NCBI RefSeq assembly: GCF_021044795.1
Contig: NZ_JAJNOP010000041.1
Reading direction: 5' to 3' (one strand)
Source of the DNA: Acidaminococcus hominis
GTDB taxonomy: Bacteria; Bacillota; Negativicutes; Acidaminococcales; Acidaminococcaceae
DNA length: 15,905 bases
Shown here one piece after another: positions 6,518 to 14,550 of this stretch. Made by a program: the position numbers and the translations under genes. The notes under the pieces were generated by a model. That model searched no databases. It was not told where the DNA came from and saw only the letters and a list, made by a program, of their open reading frames with translations. How positions within the stretch are numbered: position 1 is the stretch's first letter; every line of letters begins with the position of its first letter.

Positions 6518-6618
6518 CAGCCGCAGACACCATCCTACGTACACTGCACATAAACATTGCATACAAACACCACTTACAACCCCTGCAAATATGCACTACT
6601 TACTAACCCTGCATAACG

Positions 6619-6658
6619 AAAAAACTTGCGAACCCAAACGAGATTTCGCAAGTTTTTT
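6619..6658 (+). terminator. Strong bidirectional intrinsic terminator
   Basis: Two perfect 14-nt arms, AAAAAACTTGCGAA (6619-6632) and TTCGCAAGTTTTTT (6645-6658), close a 12-nt loop. A and T runs on both flanks let it act in both directions. It follows the radical SAM stop by about 100 nt. Confidence 0.9.
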
Positions 6659-6747
6659 ATTGCAACATTTTCAGCTATAGCAGAGTTTTCTCAGAAAAGA
6701 ACTGGCAGAGGCAGTGCAAAAGTTTAATCAGGTATTTTCCAGTTTTT

Positions 6748-6916
6748 GCGGCCGCCGGCCGCTTGCCTTCCCGCACCCCTCGTCTCCTCCATTTCGCCGT
6801 GGAAACGGCTGAAATGGGGGAGATGCGCCTATTTCAAAGCTACTAGAGGCGCAGAGGGGGCACGGAAGTGCGGGAAGGTGTCTGACGCTAGGAAGGGGGA
6901 TGGGCCCGTCCACACC
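6748..6916 (+). repeat. R1 repeat, copy A (branched palindromic element)
   Basis: From 5' to 3' it has a GC hairpin (GCGGCC/GGCCGC), then an outer stem CCTTCCCGCAC (6766-6776) / GTGCGGGAAGG (6868-6878). The outer stem encloses two hairpins: CCATTTCGCCGT with ACGGCTGAAATGG (6789-6817), and TGCGCCT/AGGCGCA (6824-6853). A further stem pairs GGTGT..GACG (6877-6887) with CGTC.ACACC (6907-6916). Positions 6781-6880 match 14761-14860 with three differences in 100. The open frames across it are incidental. It lies just past the last gene of the chaperone operon. Confidence 0.85.
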
Positions 6917-6957
6917 AACAGTTCGCTGACCGCACCAATGGCTTGTTATCTACCCCT

Positions 6958-7893
6958 TCAATACTCATACTCCAAACTAAAATCATCATACTGATTCCTG
7001 TACTGGTTATCCGCATCTTCCGCGTCCCACAGGTCCAGATTCGGCGACTGCTGCTGGCTGTAGGCGCCCAGGGCATTGGCCCGGTTCACCACCTTATTGT
7101 TCACAAGCACAAACAGGTTCTGCAATTCCGCCCGGGCCTCCTCGGAAGGGCAATCCACAAAATCCAGATCATCCCGGCAGCGCAGCGCCCGGTCCGCAAT
7201 ATCCTCTGCCTGGGCATACCAGCGCTCTATATCGGCATACTTCCAGGGTTGGTTGAAATCCATCTCAAACGCCAGGTCCTCTGCTTCCCGGTTCAACGAC
7301 TCCAGCGTATCCACATACCCGTCAAACTCAAAATACGTTTGGGGCGACGACGGTTCAGGCTCGGCCGGTGGGAGCTCCACCCCGTTCTGGGGCAGGGTTT
7401 GCTCCAGCGGCGGAAACGGGTTAGGGGGCGGCGCTGGATCCGGCTCTGGCGTGGGCTCTGGTTCCGGTTTCGGTTCTGGTGCCGGAGCCGGTTTTGACGC
7501 CGGTTTCTGCTGCTGCACGGTCTTCTGCTGGGGTTCAGAGCCATAATCCTGCTCAGGTCCATAAAAGCTGATAACCCCATACATCAGTACAAAACACGCA
7601 GCCACAAAAATCGTAAAGTTCCTCAGGGGCCGAAACGCCCAAGGCTCATCTTCCTCGTAAGCCACCCGCTTTTGGACCCTCACCCCAGGCTTGTTCCCCA
7701 GTCCCCTGCTGGTAGCCGCTCCAGCGCTTACTGCCGCAGATCCCGTTCCCCTCGCCTCCAGCTGGGTTTGCTGCGTATTCCCGTCAGCCTGCCGCTCCTC
7801 CGAGGCCCGCTTTTGGGCACTCTGCACAATGCTCTTTTCCTGCGCCGCCAGTACTTTTCCCAGGTCGTTCAACCCTTTAAATCCCGTTGCCAT
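6958..7893 (-). CDS. Membrane-anchored protein with proline-rich linker (paralogue 2 of chaperone operon)
   Basis: This 311-residue protein is not a family I recognise. Residues 1-91 are a polar, probably cytoplasmic tail opening MATGFKGLNDLGKVLAAQEK. One membrane helix spans about 92-111. A Pro/Glu-rich linker of PEP-type repeats covers 131-183, followed by a mostly helical outer domain. This holds the block CPSEEARAELQNLFVLVNNK (248-267) and VVNRANALGAYS, which recurs in the paralogue next door. An N-in/C-out topology is inferred from the charged N-terminus. GGGGGAG lies 6 nt before the ATG. It is the last gene of the operon, 146 nt after the paralogue. Its role is unknown; placement suggests a membrane tether or client of the Hsp70. 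Confidence 0.8.
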   Translation of the reverse strand: MATGFKGLNDLGKVLAAQEKSIVQSAQKRASEERQADGNTQQTQLEARGTGSAAVSAGAATSRGLGNKPGVRVQKRVAYEEDEPWAFRPLRNFTIFVAACFVLMYGVISFYGPEQDYGSEPQQKTVQQQKPASKPAPAPEPKPEPEPTPEPDPAPPPNPFPPLEQTLPQNGVELPPAEPEPSSPQTYFEFDGYVDTLESLNREAEDLAFEMDFNQPWKYADIERWYAQAEDIADRALRCRDDLDFVDCPSEEARAELQNLFVLVNNKVVNRANALGAYSQQQSPNLDLWDAEDADNQYRNQYDDFSLEYEY

Positions 7894-8039
7894 GCTGCTC
7901 TCCCCCCTTTTGCGGGCCTTCGGAACTTGTCTGAAACCCCCTTGCTTTACTGTTTGCTATACTCAGTCGGCTGCTGCTTATGCACAACTGAAGCCCCACC
8001 AGCTTCTATAAGTTTGCTCCTGCACATTTTCTTTCGGCT

Positions 8040-8834
8040 TCAAAACTTGGATTTTTTCAATTCTGCCTGAAAATCCGCATTTGCCTGTCTCCCTTTGGCA
8101 AATTCCCCAACAGGGCTTTGTCCCTTGCTGGCTGCTGCAATGGCATTGGCTCTTCCTACAACCCGATTATTGATAAGAACCAAAAGATTGTTCAAGCGAA
8201 TCTTATCATTTTTCGAAGGGCATTTGATACCATCCAGTTCTTTCTGTAACGCCTTTACTGAGTCTGCGATTCTGACCGCTTCATCATAAAGATTTTCTGC
8301 TCTTCCTAGGTCACCCTGATAATGATCTACCTTTGCTGCCAAATTATCGGCCTGCGCATCATAAAAATGCATATTGCCAACCATCTTGTGGAAAGCTGCA
8401 TACTCATCTTTTTTAGGAGCTGGTGCAGCTTTGGGCGCCGATTTCTGCTGCTGCACGTTCTGCTGCTGAGACTCAGTTGCATGATGTGCTATACCTCCAA
8501 AAAACAGGCCCAAACAACATAGTAGGACAAGTGCACCAGCTAAGAAAGCAATAAATTTCCACACCACCCGAAACAACAAGGGCTCATCATCATCGTAATC
8601 CACCCGCTTTTGGACCCTCACCGCAGGCTTGGTCCCCAGTCCCCTGCTTGGGGCACCCGCTCCGGCGTTGGAAGCCACCGGTGCCGTCCCCCTCGCCGCC
8701 AGTTGGGTTTGCTGCGTATTCCCGGCAGTCTGCCGATCCTCCAAGGCTCGCTTTTGAGCGTTACGCATAATGCTCTTCTCCTGGGCCGCCAGTACTTTTC
8801 CCAGATCATTCAAGCCTTTAAATCCCGTTGCCAT
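8040..8834 (-). CDS. Membrane-anchored protein (paralogue 1 of chaperone operon)
   Basis: This 264-residue protein is a paralogue of the downstream 311-residue protein. Residues 1-50 are close to identical (MATGFKGLNDLGKVLAAQEK, then GNTQQTQL, RGT), and VRVQKRV precedes an acidic patch. One membrane helix spans about 93-114. A short Gln/Ala/Pro linker replaces the long proline-rich one. The C-terminal domain keeps the shared core CPSKNDKIRLNNLLVLINNR (205-224), VVGRANAIAAAS and GQSP. No known domain is recognised. The first 80 codons are GC-rich and nearly repeat the paralogue's DNA, whereas 8040-8540 is visibly richer in A+T than its neighbours, so the gene looks mosaic. AAAGGAG precedes the ATG by 10 nt. 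Confidence 0.8.
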   Translation of the reverse strand: MATGFKGLNDLGKVLAAQEKSIMRNAQKRALEDRQTAGNTQQTQLAARGTAPVASNAGAGAPSRGLGTKPAVRVQKRVDYDDDEPLLFRVVWKFIAFLAGALVLLCCLGLFFGGIAHHATESQQQNVQQQKSAPKAAPAPKKDEYAAFHKMVGNMHFYDAQADNLAAKVDHYQGDLGRAENLYDEAVRIADSVKALQKELDGIKCPSKNDKIRLNNLLVLINNRVVGRANAIAAASKGQSPVGEFAKGRQANADFQAELKKSKF

Positions 8835-8860
8835 ACTGCGTTCTCTCCTTTGCCGGCCCT

Positions 8861-10033
8861 TTAGAGCGTGTTCACAATTTCCTGGATTTCCTGGGTCATA
8901 TTCCCCTGCAGCTGTTTCTGCTGCATAAATTGAAAAATTACCCCTTGGGTTTGCGCCACCGCTGCCTTCCGGCTAGGCAAACTGACCCCGGAGAGCGTCA
9001 GCTTCTGTAAAGCCGCCAGTTCATTCCGGGCCCGGTTCTGGAGAAAATCCCCGTCCAAGGCGATCACCTTGAGCCCTGCCAAAAAAATCAGCGCATCCGC
9101 CCAGAAAACCAGTTTGGTCCCCGGTTCCCGGGCAGCCGCCATCAGCAGCTTGGCAGAGATTGTGCAAAGGTCCACCGCCACCTGCCGGCTTTGCCGGTCA
9201 TCCTGCAGCCGGCTTTCCTTGGCCAGTTCCAACGGCTGGGCAAGCTTTTCCCAGGTATAGGTCAGCCGCAGCAAATGCCCCAGCAAATAGGCCAGCTCCA
9301 CCTGGGAAACGTCTTCCCCTGCCCGTTTGCTGGTGTAGCGCACCAGCTCCCGCAGCGCCGGCGTAGCCGCGGCAAAAAAGCCCTGGGCCTCCACCTCGTA
9401 GGCATCTACCAGACTGTAGGCCAGTTGGGGTGCCCGCTGGGACCGTTTTTTGGTCAAAAGCTCCAGCAGCATCCCCAACCCCAGTCCGATATGTTCGGAC
9501 TGATACCGGTCCAAAGCCAGTTTGCACAGCCTCACCCATTCCCGCTGCTGCTTTTCCAGGGCCTGCTTCACTTTGGCCACCGACTCTACGGCCGGAAGCC
9601 CCGCCGCCCGCCGGTTCTGGTTGATCTGTTCCATTAATTTTTCCGGGACAATACGCTCCGTATACTGCATCAAAAGCCCCATATCCGTCAGGTTTTCTGC
9701 CCCCGGCCCTTCCTCTGCCACCCGCTGCGCCAGCACATTGGCCTTGGCGCAGTACAGGTCACTGCTTCTGCTGAGGGCTGCACTTTGGGGCTCCTTCCGC
9801 GGGGCTGCTTTTACCTGCTGCAAAATGGACGCCGTTTCCTGGGCACTGACCCCGGGCAGCCAGGCCACTTCCTCTTCCAGCCGCAGGCCAGGATTGGTCA
9901 GTCGGTTGGCCAGTTCCCGGGCCGTGCCATCCCCCTGGAGCAGCTCCCGTTCCTCCGCTGCACTGAGAATGGCCGTCTTCCGGGTCTCTGTTGCTACCTG
10001 GAGCAGGTAAAAAGGACTTTCCCATAAGCTCAT
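8861..10033 (-). CDS. Helical protein with a possible degenerate J-domain at its N-terminus
   Basis: This 390-residue soluble, helix-rich protein has no family I can name with certainty. Residues 5-61 run SPFYLLQV, a helix with AAEERELL, then LTNPGLRLEEEVAWLPG. The order (aromatic plus LL.V opening, helix, then L.NP..RL.xE) is that of a J-domain, but the HPD signature needed to stimulate DnaK is absent. The remainder (about 90-390) is a set of amphipathic helices resembling repeat scaffolds. No signal peptide or membrane segment is seen. It sits 23 nt after the AAA+ gene and 26 nt before the first membrane paralogue. GGGAAG precedes the ATG. A co-chaperone or adaptor role is an inference from the operon. 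Confidence 0.78.
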   Translation of the reverse strand: MSLWESPFYLLQVATETRKTAILSAAEERELLQGDGTARELANRLTNPGLRLEEEVAWLPGVSAQETASILQQVKAAPRKEPQSAALSRSSDLYCAKANVLAQRVAEEGPGAENLTDMGLLMQYTERIVPEKLMEQINQNRRAAGLPAVESVAKVKQALEKQQREWVRLCKLALDRYQSEHIGLGLGMLLELLTKKRSQRAPQLAYSLVDAYEVEAQGFFAAATPALRELVRYTSKRAGEDVSQVELAYLLGHLLRLTYTWEKLAQPLELAKESRLQDDRQSRQVAVDLCTISAKLLMAAAREPGTKLVFWADALIFLAGLKVIALDGDFLQNRARNELAALQKLTLSGVSLPSRKAAVAQTQGVIFQFMQQKQLQGNMTQEIQEIVNTL

Positions 10034-10056
10034 TTTCTTCCCTGCTTTCTTATCGC

Positions 10057-11415
10057 TTATTCCTGCCGGCGCCCCAACAGGGCTTCGTTCAGGCAGGCCT
10101 GATCAATTTCCGTCTTCTTGTTTTTGGCAGCCAGGCGGGCCGCCTCCCGGATCACATAGTCCGTATCCGACAGGGGCCGCCCTGCCATCGTGCGTACCAG
10201 TTCCCGGGTGTCCAGCTCCGGGCTTACCGGCCGTTTTTTGAGGAGCGCCTGCACCAGAGACGCCACCTCTGCCTCACTGGGCATTCCCACCTCCACCAAA
10301 TGGTCAAACCGCCCGGTTCTCCGGACCGCTGCATCAATCAGGTCCAGCCGGTTGGTCATAGCCAGAACCAGCACCTGGTGAGCCGCCGCTTCCGGCAGCT
10401 GCCGCAGGAACTCGTCCACCTCTTCCACCTGGTGGAGATTGCTGCCCGCCCGGTCCCGGCTGGAAACAAAGGCTTCCATTTCGTCAATGACCACCACCGC
10501 AGGAGCGTGGGCCTTAGCCAGTGCAAAAACCTCCCCAATCCGCTTGCTGGTCTCGTGGATGTAGGGACTTCCCACACTGGCGGAATCAATGGAATAGCGG
10601 GGCCACCCCAGATATTCCACCAGCCGGTCCACCGCATAGGTCTTACCACAGCCCGGCGGGCCATACAAAAGTACGGCCGTAGGAAACGTGATGCCCATTC
10701 TTCTATAGGCTTCAGGATGCTTCACAAGATCAATAATATGCTCGTTAAAAAATTTCTCCAGCTGCGGCCGCCCAGGCAGCGCAAAGTCCCCCTCCGGGTA
10801 CTTTCTACTTTCCTGTGGGGAGCCTTCTGCCCCCTGCGGAGAGACTTCCACCGCCTGCTGGGCTGGCAGCGGCACCGCAAGGCCCGCAGCCTGCACCAGT
10901 TCCTGCCAAGCCCCCTGGGTCAGGTCCGGGCACAGGGCGGACAGCCGTGCAAAGTCCGTTACCGCCACGTCCACGCCCCCAGTGAGAACCCGCCCCAGCA
11001 CCTGTGCATCGGGCACCGCTACGCGCCCCGTCCACAGGGGCAGCAGAACTCCGGCCTGCTCCAGGTACAGGGCGTCCTGAAAACCAGCGTCCTTTTCCAG
11101 CTGCCGGCTGCGCTTTAGGGCCCGGCATAGGTCCAGTACTTCCGGCAGTTCCCAGGCCTCCGTACAGTTCTCCAACGGAACGATGCGGCTGTCCCTAAAG
11201 GCCCAGGCCCTGCTGCGCCCCAGAGAAACGGCTTCCCCCTGATTTTGGGGCAGCAGCCCGCTTTTCAGCCAGCGCCCGGCCAGCTCCTCCAGGGCCAGCA
11301 GCAGAACGTCCCCCGCAGCGGTCCTGTACAGCTGCCACTGGGGCCCGCCCATCAGGAGCTCAGCCGCAGCCGTACCCAGGACCTGATACCCCCTGGGAAG
11401 CCATGGGTTTTGCAT
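10057..11415 (-). CDS. AAA+ ATPase with a unique N-terminal region
   Basis: This 452-residue protein has a classical AAA domain from about residue 215 to the end. It has Walker A GPPGCGKT (252-259), Walker B VVVIDE (307-312), sensor-1 Asn355 in LAMTNR, and the second region of homology with arginine fingers in RRTGRFD (365-371). The sequence resembles the spastin/FtsH/p97 type of AAA core, with a single ATPase ring. Residues 1-210 match nothing I know and probably bind substrate or partner. It is not FtsH: there is no membrane segment and no HEXXH protease motif. The start follows the Hsp70 stop by 4 nt (TGA-GGAG-ATG), so the two are coupled. A remodelling or unfolding step beside the Hsp70 is inferred. 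Confidence 0.88.
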   Translation of the reverse strand: MQNPWLPRGYQVLGTAAAELLMGGPQWQLYRTAAGDVLLLALEELAGRWLKSGLLPQNQGEAVSLGRSRAWAFRDSRIVPLENCTEAWELPEVLDLCRALKRSRQLEKDAGFQDALYLEQAGVLLPLWTGRVAVPDAQVLGRVLTGGVDVAVTDFARLSALCPDLTQGAWQELVQAAGLAVPLPAQQAVEVSPQGAEGSPQESRKYPEGDFALPGRPQLEKFFNEHIIDLVKHPEAYRRMGITFPTAVLLYGPPGCGKTYAVDRLVEYLGWPRYSIDSASVGSPYIHETSKRIGEVFALAKAHAPAVVVIDEMEAFVSSRDRAGSNLHQVEEVDEFLRQLPEAAAHQVLVLAMTNRLDLIDAAVRRTGRFDHLVEVGMPSEAEVASLVQALLKKRPVSPELDTRELVRTMAGRPLSDTDYVIREAARLAAKNKKTEIDQACLNEALLGRRQE

Positions 11416-11419
11416 CTCC

Positions 11420-13909
11420 TCACCCCCGAATAATATTCACCAGCCGGTAAACAGCTCCGCTATCTCCCCGGCTGGGCAGCAGCCGGAACAACTCGAACAC
11501 CACATTGCGCAGCTGTTCAATCCGGTCCTGCTGCTTAAACTGCTCACCCTGTTTTTGCAGGGCCTGGAATTTGCTCCGATCCGTAAACTGGCCCGGATTT
11601 TTTACCATTTCATTAAACATGCCTACGACGAACCAATCCTGCCGCCACAGGATATTCACTTTCAGAGAGCTCATTTTCTGAAGGGTCAAATCAAATTCAT
11701 TATCGGGATTTTCCAGACAGCTTTCGGCATTTTTCTTGAGCGCCTCAAACCGTGCCTGTTCGCTGGGCCGGGCGTACCGCTGGATCTGGTCGGCATAATC
11801 CCGGACATTGTCCGCCAGTTCCCCTTCCCGGATTTTCGTCAGATTCCGTTCCCGGGTCTGGGCCAGCAGCTTTTTCACCTCATAAATGGTGTTCCAGGCT
11901 TCCCCCACATCTTCCGCACTTTCCGTACTGTGGTTCAGTTCCCGGGCCTGCACGGCCTTTTCCCGGGCTTCTTCCAAGAGGGGATCCTGCACCTGCTGCT
12001 CCAAGGTATCAATCCGCTGCAGCAGCTCCTTGGCATCTGCGTCCACCTTGGGCGAGGCCTTGCCAAAGTCCGGCGTCTTCCCTGCGGTAGTATAGAAATT
12101 CTTGGCCGCAAAGGACGCTCCAATGCTGGGCACCGCCACCGAGGCCACCAGCATCCCCGAATCCAGTACCTTATAGTGAAATTCCAGTTCCGCCCCAGCA
12201 GGAATCACATCATCGTCAAAATCGTCCCCGGTAATCTGCAAATACCCAATGGGCCGGTTGTCCGTTACCGGGTGGGCAATCTCCCCTTCCACCAGGTTGA
12301 AGTTCAAGGACTTATTGGCCCCGGAACGCAGGGTTTCTGCCGCCCGGTAGATTTTCGTCCCTTCCTTGGGCAGGGATTCCCCAGCCTTCACCAGGAAGTC
12401 CAGCACCTGCTCCCCGCCCACCTTGTCCAGCACAATGGCCGCAATGGAATGAGAAGCAGGAATGCCCACAATGGTAGCCGCCGTCTTGGTAATGGTAATC
12501 TGGTCTTTTTCAATGGGGACCAGCCCCCCGTTGGGAGCAAATACGAACACCTTAAAATGATTGTCCCCGCTTTCCGACAGAGGCACTTCCACGATTTTGC
12601 CGTTTTCCAGAGGCACCCGGCCGGAGGACCAGCCCGTATCCAAGCTGTCCACCTGGAACTGCATACCCTGCACATTGCCTCCCAGGACCTTGGCCGCCAC
12701 CTTGGTCCGATTATCGGAGGTCCGGGCAATGTACACAAACTGCAAATCCAGGCCGCTACCCACATTCACCTGGCCCCGGTTCCCCTTTCTGGCGTGCTCA
12801 GCTGTGCTCCAGTCAATGGACTCCGCAAAAATGCTGGCCCCTTCCGCTACCGCCGTCATCGGGTTCACATCGGTGCTGCCGGGAATGCCCAGCTCAAAGG
12901 AAACCTTATCCCGCAGCGGCTTGTAGTTGGTGGGGCCCCCAATAAAGACAATTTTGGCAATATCTTCCGGCCGCAGACCGGCCTTGCCAATGGCTTCCCG
13001 GGCCGCCTCCACCGTTTCCCTAATGCGTTTATCGATCAAGGCATCATATCTCTTCCGGGTAATGGGAATGTCCAGATAGACTTCCGCATCTTCCTGGTCC
13101 CGGACATTCAGCTCCATTTCCGACAAAGTAATAGTGGCTTCTTCATTGGCGGACAGTTCCATCTTGGCCTTTTCCGCAGCCCAGGCCGCCATACGCATCA
13201 GCCGGTTGTTCTGTTTTTGCAGCAGTTCCTCCGGCAGCTTGAAATTTTCCCGCAGCCAGGGCTTCACCACATTGTCCACCAGTGTCCGGTCAAAATCCCG
13301 TCCCCCGCACATGGCAATGCCCCCGTGGGCAATGAGGTTTACCTTCCCCGCCACACTTTCCGCAATGGCAATATCCAGCGTTCCCCCGCCCAGGTCGTAG
13401 ACCAGGAACGTTCCATCGGATTTTTCCTGCTCCATGATGTTCATGACAGCCGCCACCGGTTCCTGCATCAGCGCAACCTTGCTAAAGCCAGCCAACTCCG
13501 CCGCCTTCATGGTGGCCGTTTTCTGCATCTGGTTAAACGCTGCCGGCACCGTAATCACAATCCCCTGAATGTCAGCCTCGTCCACCTTGCCGGACAAATA
13601 CCCGTACAGCACCTTCAGAATTTCCGCCGAGCATTCCTCCGGTGTCTTCTCGATATGCACCGCAGGAAAAGCAATCTTGGTGCTGGTGCCCATGAATCGC
13701 TTGAACAACGTAGCTGCGTTCCCCGGTGCCATCGGCGCCGCATTATAGGCCCGCTGCCCATATTGGGTATTGCCCCGGCGGTCAATATAAATGGCGGACG
13801 GCGTCACATCATTTTGCTCCGGGCTCTTCCACACCTGCGTATGTTTCCCATCATAAGTACAAATTGCACTGTTGGTCGTCCCCAAATCAATTCCCACATA
13901 AATAGCCAT
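11420..13909 (-). CDS. Divergent Hsp70-family chaperone (DnaK-like)
   Basis: At 829 residues it is about 190 longer than DnaK. The N-terminal ATPase domain is intact: phosphate-1 loop DLGTTNS (8-14), catalytic Lys70 in LFKRFMG, phosphate-2 VYDLGGGTLDIAI (170-182), GGRDFD (202-207) and the adenosine motif IVFIGGPTNYKPL (320-332). After about 365 it departs from DnaK: the usual DVLLLD interdomain linker is not seen, the beta-rich substrate region (about 380-615) is poorly matched, and the last 210 residues are long charged helices. This is therefore not the housekeeping DnaK. Its ATG overlaps the stop of the GrpE-like gene by one base (TAATG), and the AAA+ gene starts 4 nt after its stop. This packing implies a dedicated chaperone complex. 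Confidence 0.93.
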   Translation of the reverse strand: MAIYVGIDLGTTNSAICTYDGKHTQVWKSPEQNDVTPSAIYIDRRGNTQYGQRAYNAAPMAPGNAATLFKRFMGTSTKIAFPAVHIEKTPEECSAEILKVLYGYLSGKVDEADIQGIVITVPAAFNQMQKTATMKAAELAGFSKVALMQEPVAAVMNIMEQEKSDGTFLVYDLGGGTLDIAIAESVAGKVNLIAHGGIAMCGGRDFDRTLVDNVVKPWLRENFKLPEELLQKQNNRLMRMAAWAAEKAKMELSANEEATITLSEMELNVRDQEDAEVYLDIPITRKRYDALIDKRIRETVEAAREAIGKAGLRPEDIAKIVFIGGPTNYKPLRDKVSFELGIPGSTDVNPMTAVAEGASIFAESIDWSTAEHARKGNRGQVNVGSGLDLQFVYIARTSDNRTKVAAKVLGGNVQGMQFQVDSLDTGWSSGRVPLENGKIVEVPLSESGDNHFKVFVFAPNGGLVPIEKDQITITKTAATIVGIPASHSIAAIVLDKVGGEQVLDFLVKAGESLPKEGTKIYRAAETLRSGANKSLNFNLVEGEIAHPVTDNRPIGYLQITGDDFDDDVIPAGAELEFHYKVLDSGMLVASVAVPSIGASFAAKNFYTTAGKTPDFGKASPKVDADAKELLQRIDTLEQQVQDPLLEEAREKAVQARELNHSTESAEDVGEAWNTIYEVKKLLAQTRERNLTKIREGELADNVRDYADQIQRYARPSEQARFEALKKNAESCLENPDNEFDLTLQKMSSLKVNILWRQDWFVVGMFNEMVKNPGQFTDRSKFQALQKQGEQFKQQDRIEQLRNVVFELFRLLPSRGDSGAVYRLVNIIRG

Positions 13910-14262
13910 TATGCCTTCCCCCTCACCAAAATAGTTCCAAGCTTAACAATTTGCCCATCTGTTCGCAAAATAATAGGCTCCACCATCTGTTCCACCACAA
14001 GAGACGTTCCTTCCGGAAATTCGTCCGCATTCAGCGCCTTTACCGCCATACCCGGGTCATAGACCGTACCCTCGTCATATTCCTTCAGCACAAACCCCGC
14101 CCTTTCCGCCTGCTCCCGCAGCTTCCGCAGGTACCAGTCATACCGCCCCCGGTACTTCTGCCGCTCCAACAGGTCCAATTTCTCCACCAACTTTGAGTAG
14201 CCCTTGGCAAAACGCCAAGATTCCAAGATTACCTGAATAAACGCCCCTTCCAGCTCAGACAT
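13909..14262 (-). CDS. GrpE-like protein, probable nucleotide exchange factor
   Basis: This 117-residue protein has a helical N-terminal half (about 5-57) and a C-terminal half with YDPGMAVKALNADE (68-81), VEQMVEPIIL (90-99) and GTILVRG. The order (helix, then FDP..HEAV-like segment, then a beta-wing ending in a grvlRpA-like strand) is that of GrpE. It is shorter than the usual 180-200 residues and lacks the long dimerising helix. Similarity is weak, so the call rests on the motif order plus its place immediately before an Hsp70 with overlapping stop and start. If right, it drives ADP release from that Hsp70. It is the first gene of the operon; AGGGGAAGGGA lies shortly before the ATG. Confidence 0.6.
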   Translation of the reverse strand: MSELEGAFIQVILESWRFAKGYSKLVEKLDLLERQKYRGRYDWYLRKLREQAERAGFVLKEYDEGTVYDPGMAVKALNADEFPEGTSLVVEQMVEPIILRTDGQIVKLGTILVRGKA

Positions 14263-14280
14263 TTAAATCCCTTCCCCTGC

Positions 14281-14396
14281 TTTTAAATTTGCAGACCTTT
14301 CCTGCATTTTTACTTACAACCCTGCTTGCAGCGCTTGGTTTGCATTGCTTGGTTGCATTTCTTACTCGCATTTCTTACTCGCATATCTTGCCCGCA
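14281..14396 (-). repeat. Degenerate 13-nt tandem repeats in the leader of the chaperone operon
   Basis: Read on the minus strand, the leader is made of units of 12-14 nt that nearly all begin with TGC: TGCGGGCAAGATA, TGCGAGTAAGAAA twice in a row, TGCAACCAAGCAA, then five looser units. They lie between the putative promoter and the first start codon. A 24-codon frame (14310-14384) crosses them but has no ribosome site. Confidence 0.7.
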
Positions 14397-14479
14397 GTGC
14401 TTACCTACACCATTTCCTTTCAACAATCGCTTCAAACCAACAATTTTCCATTGGCCCCAGCAAAATTCCAATTACTTTC

Positions 14480-14488
14480 AGTATAGCA
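14480..14488 (-). promoter_or_regulatory. Putative extended -10 promoter of the chaperone operon
   Basis: The minus strand reads TGC-TATACT (14480-14488), an extended -10 box. No good -35 box is seen 16-18 nt upstream. It would give a leader of about 210 nt. No CIRCE repeat is visible, so HrcA control is not supported. Confidence 0.4.
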
Positions 14489-14550
14489 GAATCCCTGTAC
14501 CATAAAACTCCCACTTTCCCAGCCTAATATAATTTCCCTTTCCACCCCAT

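Noticed and set aside
6746..6994. Open frames across R1 copies A and B (sharing SSISPWKRLKWGRCA)
   Set aside because: The similarity comes from the conserved hairpin DNA; the frames have no ribosome sites and are explained by the palindromic repeat.
10057..11415. FtsH-like protease
   Set aside because: The AAA core is similar, but there is no membrane segment and no HEXXH zinc-protease domain.
11555..14062. An 835-codon plus-strand open frame opposite the Hsp70 gene
   Set aside because: It is antisense to a gene with clear Hsp70 motifs; its product is His/Arg/Pro-rich without domains and has no ribosome site. GC-rich third positions keep the reverse frame open.
14310..14384. A 24-codon leader peptide within the tandem repeats
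   Set aside because: It has no ribosome binding site, and its Lys/Cys-rich sequence simply reflects the repeat unit.
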